Source: Gammaproteobacteria bacterium
Lineage (GTDB): Bacteria; Pseudomonadota; Gammaproteobacteria; SZUA-229
Direction of reading: 5' to 3'
Length of the DNA stretch: 11,902 bases
Assembly: GCA_030641945.1 (NCBI GenBank)
Contig: DAOWLL010000019.1
Location: 1 to 11,902 of the forward strand
A program made the position numbers and the translations under genes. Numbering within the stretch: the first letter of the stretch is position 1; each line of letters starts with the position of its first letter. The notes beneath the pieces were generated by a model. That model did no database searches. It was not told where the DNA came from and saw nothing but the letters and a program-made list of their open reading frames with translations. Positions 6,406 to 11,902 of this stretch are shown one piece after another.

Positions 6406-7414
6406 TAGCGAACTCGATATTCACGAGCCTGCTGCATTTGGACAGCAGTTGATGCTCGCCCGCGAAAAAGTGGGAATGACTATTGACGAGGCTGCCAGGG
6501 CCCTGAATCTCAACGAGGAAACTGTTGAGGCGATTGAAGACTCGTCCCTGGATAAATTACCACCCGTCACATTTGTGCAGGGATATATCCGCTCATACGC
6601 CAGGTTACTGGGTTTGTCGGAAGAAAAAATTCTCAGCGAGTTTGAGGAAGAAGTCCCGCATGAGCTTGAATCAGAACTCCACCCGCGACCACCTTCATCG
6701 GATGGGGCCAACAGCCAGAGCCCGGTCATCAAACTGATTTCTGTAATGATCATAGTGCTGGCGGCAATGGTGTTGTTTTACGCTGTCTACAGCTACTACA
6801 TCGAAAGAACAGAACGTATCGAACAGGCCAGCCTGGCTGGTGATGACGATGCCATGATGCAACTGCCGCCCGAAGCACCGCTCATAGAGCAGCAGGCTGA
6901 AGTTACTGAAGACGAGCCGCTGATTGTCGATACAGAACCCGTGTCCGTTGAGGATGAGGAAATTCCGGCGGAACCGGCTGTAGAATCCTTGGTTTCTTCA
7001 CCGCAGCAAGTAGCAATCCAGCCTGAAGAAGAAACGGCTGAAGGGGCAACGGCTGAAGGAGCAACCGAAGAAACGGCTGAAGCGCCCGCCAGTGAAGCGA
7101 ATATTGAAGAAATCGTGCCTGTAGCGAAACTACAGCCGATGACAGGTGGTGATATTCTGTCCCTGAGTACGGAGCAGGAGTCCTGGGCAGAGATTGTCGA
7201 TGCCAATGATATTCAATTGTTCTATGGCACGATTGCACCGGGCCGTGAGCTCAATCTGACCGGCCAGGCACCCTTTGATGTATTCCTTGGCAATGCACCC
7301 GAGGTCAGTCTGAGCCTGAATTCAACCAGTATCGATATGACAAAGTACATACGATCCAATAATATTGCCCAGTTCAAGATCTCGGTCGAGGACGGCCGGG
7401 CACGGTTTCATTAA
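6389..7414 (+). CDS. rodZ: Cytoskeleton/cell-shape protein RodZ
   Basis: RodZ links the MreB cytoskeleton to the cell-wall elongation machinery across the inner membrane. The protein is 341 residues (337 in E. coli). It has a cytoplasmic Xre-like helix-turn-helix domain (about 16-85, [24 protein letters not shown] then [14 protein letters not shown]). A single membrane helix follows at about 113-137, then a long acidic, Glu/Ala/Pro-rich periplasmic linker (about 140-250) and a C-terminal DUF4115 beta domain (about 258-332). The HTH does not bind DNA in characterised RodZ but contacts MreB. The ATG lies inside the end of pilW (17 bp overlap) with AGAGGA at 6372-6377. The linker carries a 15-bp tandem duplication. 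hisS follows after 20 bp, with no ispG between. Confidence 0.94.
   Translation: MSESDNSELDIHEPAAFGQQLMLAREKVGMTIDEAARALNLNEETVEAIEDSSLDKLPPVTFVQGYIRSYARLLGLSEEKILSEFEEEVPHELESELHPRPPSSDGANSQSPVIKLISVMIIVLAAMVLFYAVYSYYIERTERIEQASLAGDDDAMMQLPPEAPLIEQQAEVTEDEPLIVDTEPVSVEDEEIPAEPAVESLVSSPQQVAIQPEEETAEGATAEGATEETAEAPASEANIEEIVPVAKLQPMTGGDILSLSTEQESWAEIVDANDIQLFYGTIAPGRELNLTGQAPFDVFLGNAPEVSLSLNSTSIDMTKYIRSNNIAQFKISVEDGRARFH
7034..7063 (+). repeat. 15-bp tandem duplication in the rodZ linker
   Basis: ACGGCTGAAGGGGCA at 7034-7048 is followed directly by the same 15 bases with one change (GGGG to GGAG) at 7049-7063, encoding the repeated peptide TAEGA; a partial third copy (ACGGCTGAAG) is at 7073-7082. 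The unit is a multiple of three, so copy-number change keeps the frame and only alters linker length. Confidence 0.75.
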
Positions 7415-7434
7415 CGCATAACCCGATTCCAGAG

Positions 7435-8706
7435 ATGTCCAAAACCATACAGTCCATTCGTGGAATGCACGATGTTTTGCCCGATGATTCACACCAGTGG
7501 CAGGCCTTTGAGCAGATCGTCAGAGATCTGATGGCTGTGTATGGCTACCGTGAAATACGCATGCCGGCGGTTGAATCGATGGATCTGTTCAGCCGTTCTA
7601 TCGGTGAAGTGACAGACATCGTTGAAAAAGAAATGTACAGCTTCGAGGACCGTAATGGCGATATGCTGACATTACGTCCGGAGGGTACTGCGGGCTGTGT
7701 TCGTGCTGGAATCCAGCACGGCATCTTGCACAACCAGGTCCAGCGGCTCTGGTATATGGGGCCGATGTTCCGCCATGAACGGCCTCAAAAGGGACGCTAT
7801 CGCCAGTTTCACCAGTTTGGCGTGGAAACTTTTGGTATTGCAGATCCTGATATTGATGCCGAGCTCATTATTATGACTGCGCGCCTGTGGCGCATGCTTC
7901 AACTTGAAGATATCCGGCTCGAGTTGAACACCCTGGGCAGTAATGAAGCACGGGCGAAATACCGGGAAATCCTGCTTGACTATCTCAATGCGAACCGCGA
8001 TCAGCTGGATGAAGACAGCATACGCAGGCTGGACAGCAACCCGTTGCGTATACTCGACAGCAAGAACCCGGAAATGAAGTCGATGATCAGCAGTGCACCA
8101 TCACTGCTTGAATATCTTGATACTGAATCGGCCGAGGATTTCGAACGCATGAAACAGTATCTGGATGACGCCGGTATTGAATATACTATCAACCCCAAGC
8201 TGGTGCGCGGACTGGATTATTATTGTAAAACCGTATTCGAGTGGGTTACAGATCAGCTGGGTGCACAGGGTACGGTATGTGCCGGCGGCCGCTATGATGG
8301 GCTGGTCGAGCAGCTGGGTGGCAGGTCAACACCTGCGGCCGGATTTGCGCTCGGTATTGAACGATTGCTGGCGATGCGTGAAGCCGCGAATATCGAAGTC
8401 CCTCAGGGTCACCCGGATATATATCTGTTGTTGCAGGGTGAGTCGAGTTCACGCAAGGGGCTGCCTCTGGCAGAGAAGCTGCGAGATGAGAACCCGGGGC
8501 TGAATGTGCTGTCGAATTGTGGCGGCGGCTCTTTCAAAAGCCAGATGAAAAAGGCTGATAAATCAGGCGCGTCGATTGCATTGATACTGGGTGAAAATGA
8601 AATAGCTGAAGATGCAGTCACGGTGAAATTCTTGCGTGAACAAAAACAGCAGCAAACAATCAGTCAAAGCGAAATTTCCAAATTTCTAAAAAATAACCAG
8701 GTATAG
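7435..8706 (+). CDS. hisS: Histidyl-tRNA synthetase HisS
   Basis: HisS attaches histidine to tRNA-His in the cytoplasm and is essential. The protein is 423 residues (424 in E. coli). It has the class II catalytic fold: motif 1 region near residues 40-65, the motif 2 loop [20 protein letters not shown] at 112-131, the two histidine-specific segments LVRGLDYY at 256-263 and GGRYDGL at 284-290, and motif 3 [12 protein letters not shown] at 301-312. The C-terminal anticodon-binding domain spans about 325-423. The start at 7435 gives the family N-terminus ([12 protein letters not shown]); the ribosome binding site is weak. It lies 20 bp after rodZ and 3 bp before yfgM. Confidence 0.98.
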   Translation: MSKTIQSIRGMHDVLPDDSHQWQAFEQIVRDLMAVYGYREIRMPAVESMDLFSRSIGEVTDIVEKEMYSFEDRNGDMLTLRPEGTAGCVRAGIQHGILHNQVQRLWYMGPMFRHERPQKGRYRQFHQFGVETFGIADPDIDAELIIMTARLWRMLQLEDIRLELNTLGSNEARAKYREILLDYLNANRDQLDEDSIRRLDSNPLRILDSKNPEMKSMISSAPSLLEYLDTESAEDFERMKQYLDDAGIEYTINPKLVRGLDYYCKTVFEWVTDQLGAQGTVCAGGRYDGLVEQLGGRSTPAAGFALGIERLLAMREAANIEVPQGHPDIYLLLQGESSSRKGLPLAEKLRDENPGLNVLSNCGGGSFKSQMKKADKSGASIALILGENEIAEDAVTVKFLREQKQQQTISQSEISKFLKNNQV

Positions 8707-8709
8707 ACG

Positions 8710-9354
8710 ATGGAAGAATTTGAAAGTGAAGATCAACAGATTGAAGCCATAAAAAAATGGCGGAAAGAAAACGGTGCATCACTGTTACTGGGTTTGGGTA
8801 TTGGTGTTGGTGCATTGCTTGGCTGGCGTGAATACCTTGCATATCAGACTGATCATTCAGCTGAAGCCAGTGATCTATATCAGGCCGTGCAGACACAGGT
8901 GGCCAAAAACAGACTTGATGATGCACACATCATCAAGGCCGACCTGATCAGGAATGACTACTCGGATACACCTTACGCGGCACTTGCATCCATGGCCCAG
9001 GCAAAGCATGAATATGAAACTGGCAATATCGAATCTGCTTTGATGCATTTGAGGTGGGCAAGCGAGAACTCGACAGAAGCCGACGTGCAGCATGTGGCGA
9101 ATCTGAGACGCGCGAGAATCCTGATAGCGCAGAAAAAATATGATGAAGCCGAAGCTATCCTGCTTGCCGCTTATCCTGCAGGATTTACCGCCGGCTATGA
9201 AGAGCTAAAGGGCGACCTGTATGCAGCTAAAGGAGCGATTGGCCAGGCACGTGTTGCCTATGACAAGGCAATCAATGCAACTGACGGCGTTGCCAGTCGC
9301 TGGTTGATATTGAAGCGCCAGGATCTTGGCAGTTCTGATCTTGATAATACATAA
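8710..9354 (+). CDS. yfgM: Membrane-anchored TPR protein YfgM (ancillary SecYEG translocon subunit)
   Basis: YfgM is a single-span inner-membrane protein with a periplasmic TPR domain; in E. coli it associates with the SecYEG translocon and PpiD and takes part in periplasmic chaperone traffic. The protein is 214 residues (206 in E. coli). A short, charged cytoplasmic N-terminus (MEEFESEDQQIEAIKKWRKENG) matches the family. The membrane helix is at about 23-39 (SLLLGLGIGVGALLGW), followed by TPR-like helices to the end. CCAGG at 8698-8702 is a plausible ribosome binding site. It sits three bases after hisS and 17 bp before bamB, the conserved order of this cluster. Confidence 0.92.
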   Translation: MEEFESEDQQIEAIKKWRKENGASLLLGLGIGVGALLGWREYLAYQTDHSAEASDLYQAVQTQVAKNRLDDAHIIKADLIRNDYSDTPYAALASMAQAKHEYETGNIESALMHLRWASENSTEADVQHVANLRRARILIAQKKYDEAEAILLAAYPAGFTAGYEELKGDLYAAKGAIGQARVAYDKAINATDGVASRWLILKRQDLGSSDLDNT

Positions 9355-9371
9355 ATGATTTACCCTGTTAC

Positions 9372-10550
9372 ATGAAACTCAGTAGATATTTTTTATTACT
9401 GATCAGTGTTGTTCTAATAACTGCTTGCGGCGACGATGATAATACCGAGCCACCGGCTGAGCTTACCGATTTCAAGAGAACACATTATCTGGCTTCTGAC
9501 TGGTCTGTTTCCACGGATGACAGCATCGGACAGCAATACCTGTTTATAGCGCCTCTGCTGCTTAAAGACAGGATAGTCACTGCCGGCCGTAACGGCACCT
9601 TGAATGCCTATGATCTCGAAGATGGTGACGAACTGGCCGAGATCAAACTGGATACGCCGCTCAGCGGCGGTGTTGGCGGCACTGAAGACGTATGGCTGGT
9701 CGGCAGCCGTGATGGTGAGCTGATAGCCGTTAGTGGAAAAAGCAACAGCATATTATGGCGCATACAAGTACCCAGCGAGGTCCTTGCCAGACCCGTTGTT
9801 TATAACAATAACATCGTGCTGGTGCGCACGGCAGATGGCCAGATTCTTGGTGTCGATATCAAAACCGGCAAGATCGGCTGGAATTATTCAAAAACCATTC
9901 CCGCACTAACGCTTCGTGGCAGCAGTTCCCCGATACTTTCTCGAAACCATTTTTATACCGGTCTTGAAAGTGGTCGTTTAATCGCGATGTCACCCATTGA
10001 TGGTGAAGTTGCCTGGGACATGGCCCTGACCGTACCTGAAGGGCGCTCCGAAATTCAACGCCTGGTCGATATTGATGGTAAATCCGAGCTTTATGGACGT
10101 GTGCTTTATGCGGCCAGTTATCATGGGCGTATTGCTGCAATTGATGTAACACGTGGCCAGTTTTTGTGGGCGAGGTCATTCTCAAGCAATACCGGTGTCA
10201 GTGTCGGTACTGATGCAGTCTACAGCAGTGATGATCGCAGTCATGTCTGGGCACTGGATCGAAACAACGGTGCAACATTGTGGAAGCAGGACAAGCTGCA
10301 GGCACGCAGCATTACTCGACCCGTGATCTACAAGGATTTTCTGGTTGTGGGCGACGTTGAAGGCTACCTTCATGTGATGTCACGTTTCGATGGTCACTTT
10401 GTTGCGCGTACAAATGTTGATTCAGATGGCTTCCTGGTGCCGCCGATTGTAGACGGTGACAGGCTGCTGGTACTGACTCGAGGTGGCACTCTCGCTGCCT
10501 ATACCCTCAAGGAATCAGCAGTATATACCGATGAAGAATTATTCGAATAA
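9372..10550 (+). CDS. bamB: Outer-membrane protein assembly factor BamB
   Basis: BamB is the beta-propeller lipoprotein of the BAM complex, which binds BamA on the periplasmic side and helps fold outer-membrane beta-barrels. The protein is 392 residues, the same as E. coli. The signal peptide ends in the lipobox ITAC with Cys19 as the lipid anchor; Gly at +2 means outer-membrane sorting. Eight blades are marked by repeated G-x-L-x-A-x-D-x-x-x-G-x-x-x-W-type strands, for example GTLNAYDLEDG (75-85), GELIAVSG (115-122), GQILGVDIKTGKIGW (156-170), GRLIAMSPIDGEVAW (201-215), GRIAAIDVTRGQFLW (252-266), HVWALDRNNGATLW (291-304) and GYLHVMSRFDG (331-341). No clear Shine-Dalgarno precedes ATG 9372. 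Confidence 0.96.
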   Translation: MKLSRYFLLLISVVLITACGDDDNTEPPAELTDFKRTHYLASDWSVSTDDSIGQQYLFIAPLLLKDRIVTAGRNGTLNAYDLEDGDELAEIKLDTPLSGGVGGTEDVWLVGSRDGELIAVSGKSNSILWRIQVPSEVLARPVVYNNNIVLVRTADGQILGVDIKTGKIGWNYSKTIPALTLRGSSSPILSRNHFYTGLESGRLIAMSPIDGEVAWDMALTVPEGRSEIQRLVDIDGKSELYGRVLYAASYHGRIAAIDVTRGQFLWARSFSSNTGVSVGTDAVYSSDDRSHVWALDRNNGATLWKQDKLQARSITRPVIYKDFLVVGDVEGYLHVMSRFDGHFVARTNVDSDGFLVPPIVDGDRLLVLTRGGTLAAYTLKESAVYTDEELFE

Positions 10551-10580
10551 TGACGGCTATGTATTGCTGGTGTATTTCAT

Positions 10581-11902
10581 ATGAAGCCCGTTATTGCACT
10601 CGTTGGTCGCCCGAATGTCGGCAAGTCGACATTATTTAATGTTCTGACTCAAAGCCGTGACGCCCTGGTCGCGGACTATCCCGGACTTACACGCGATCGA
10701 AAATATGGTCACGGCAGCTTCGACAATAAAAATTTTATAGTCATCGATACAGGCGGGCTCAGCGGAGAAAGTGAAGAGCTGGATGAGCATATGGCGGCTC
10801 AAACGCTGTTTGCCATTGAAGAATCGAGTGTGGTGCTTTTTCTGGTTGATGCACGCGATGGCATGACCGCTGCCGATGAAAACATTGCAGCACATATTCG
10901 GCGCACCGGCAAAACAGTTTACCTGGTCCTGAACAAGACAGATGGCGTCGATGCAACAATGGTCGCCACTGAGTTCTATGCGCTGGGTCTGGGTGACCCG
11001 ATAGCGGTCGCTGCGTCCCAGAATCGCGGCATCAAGCTATTGCTCGAAAAAGTGCTGCAGCCATTTGAGCAGGATGCGCCCGACATCGATGAAGAGCGCG
11101 GTATCAAGGTCGCGTTTGTCGGCAGACCCAACGTCGGCAAATCCACCATGGTCAACCGTGTGCTTGGAGAAGACCGTGTGGTGGTGTTCGATTTGCCGGG
11201 CACAACGCGTGACAGCATATTCATCCCGTTTGAGCGCGATGACAGGCGCTATACCTTGATCGATACCGCAGGTGTACGCCGGCGCAGGTCGGTGCACGAA
11301 GCTGTAGAGAAATTCAGTGTCATCAAAACCATGCAGGCCATTGAAGAGGCCAATGTTGTGGTGATGATGATGGATGCGCAGAAGGAAATTGCAGACCAGG
11401 ACCTGCATTTACTCGGCTTTATCCTGGAAGCGGGGCGGGCGCTGGTACTGGTGATCAACAAGTGGGATGGCCTGGACGATTATCAAAAAGACAAAATCAG
11501 GTCGGATGTTGATAAGCAGCTGGTTTTTATCCGCTTCGCCGAAATTTTTTATGTTTCTGCGCTGCACGGCTCAAACGTCGGACAATTATATGCGGCAATT
11601 GATCGTGCTTATGAATCTGCCACCCGCGATCTCTCGACGCCTAAACTGACGCGCATACTCGAGCAGGCGATGGTGGCGCACCAGCCGCCGCTGGTGCGCG
11701 GCCGTCGACTCAAGCTGCGCTACGCTCACCAGGGCGGTGTTAATCCGCCGCGTATTATCATACACGGCAACCAGACGGAACAGGTGCCCGCGAGCTATAA
11801 GCGCTACCTGACGAATTATTTTATCGATGCCATCAAGTCGGGGGGTCCGCCGATTAAAATTGAATTCAAGGGCGGCGCCAATCCTTTCGCACAGAACAGA
11901 AA
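10581..11902 (+). CDS. der: Ribosome-assembly GTPase Der (EngA), 3' end outside window
   Basis: Der is an essential GTPase with two tandem G domains that acts in 50S ribosomal subunit maturation. The frame is open from ATG 10581 to the window edge (440 full codons); E. coli Der is 490 residues, and the last residues (NPFAQNR) correspond to the region near the family's C-terminus, so only a short basic tail is missing. G domain 1 has GRPNVGKST at 9-17, DTGG near 56 and NKTD at 118-121. G domain 2 has GRPNVGKST at 181-189, DTAG and NKWD at 293-296. A KH-like domain follows from about 350. It starts 30 bp after bamB, the conserved arrangement. The ribosome binding site is not obvious. Confidence 0.97.
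   Translation, partial: MKPVIALVGRPNVGKSTLFNVLTQSRDALVADYPGLTRDRKYGHGSFDNKNFIVIDTGGLSGESEELDEHMAAQTLFAIEESSVVLFLVDARDGMTAADENIAAHIRRTGKTVYLVLNKTDGVDATMVATEFYALGLGDPIAVAASQNRGIKLLLEKVLQPFEQDAPDIDEERGIKVAFVGRPNVGKSTMVNRVLGEDRVVVFDLPGTTRDSIFIPFERDDRRYTLIDTAGVRRRRSVHEAVEKFSVIKTMQAIEEANVVVMMMDAQKEIADQDLHLLGFILEAGRALVLVINKWDGLDDYQKDKIRSDVDKQLVFIRFAEIFYVSALHGSNVGQLYAAIDRAYESATRDLSTPKLTRILEQAMVAHQPPLVRGRRLKLRYAHQGGVNPPRIIIHGNQTEQVPASYKRYLTNYFIDAIKSGGPPIKIEFKGGANPFAQNR

Noticed and set aside
6796..7238. Long minus-strand frames opposite rodZ
   Set aside because: They are low-complexity Ser/Ala/Thr or Leu/Gln/Pro-rich shadows created by the repetitive Glu/Ala linker codons of rodZ, with no ribosome binding site or domain.

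Overview
The window is a housekeeping stretch of a gammaproteobacterial chromosome. Every gene lies on the plus strand, and coding density is very high. The evidence for this lineage is an ISC iron-sulfur operon with HscB/HscA chaperones, ferredoxin and IscX, followed by the typical rlmN-pilW-rodZ-hisS-yfgM-bamB-der neighbourhood. Base composition is moderate. PilW means type IV pili are likely, which fits a free-living or environmental gammaproteobacterium better than an enteric. I cannot name the order or genus from the sequence alone.

Region 1 (about 1-4395) is the ISC operon from which the 5' part (iscR and most of iscS) is cut off. It contains the iscS 3' end, iscU, iscA, hscB, hscA, fdx and iscX. 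IscS supplies persulfide sulfur, IscU is the scaffold, Fdx gives electrons, HscB/HscA release the cluster from the LPPVK motif of IscU, IscA carries clusters or iron onward, and IscX modulates IscS. All key cysteines and motifs are intact.

Two non-coding stretches interrupt the operon. A 121-bp iscS-iscU spacer carries a G-rich direct repeat. A 195-bp fdx-iscX spacer is largely filled by a nested palindrome: a pair of inverted REP-like hairpins with GTAG heads, enclosed by a second inverted repeat made of 8-bp CGCAGAG-type units.

Region 2 (4487-11902) is a tightly packed set of genes: rlmN (rRNA/tRNA methylation), pilW (type IV pilus secretin pilotin), rodZ (cell shape), hisS (histidyl-tRNA synthetase), yfgM (periplasmic chaperone network), bamB (outer-membrane protein assembly) and der (ribosome assembly GTPase, cut by the window end). 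Gaps are 3-30 bp or genes overlap, so co-transcription is likely. Compared with the commonest gammaproteobacterial layout, ndk is absent before rlmN and ispG is absent between rodZ and hisS.

I see no CRISPR, phage, toxin, transposase, tRNA or rRNA gene, and no evidence of a new multi-gene system. The most unusual structure is the nested repeat at 4010-4140.
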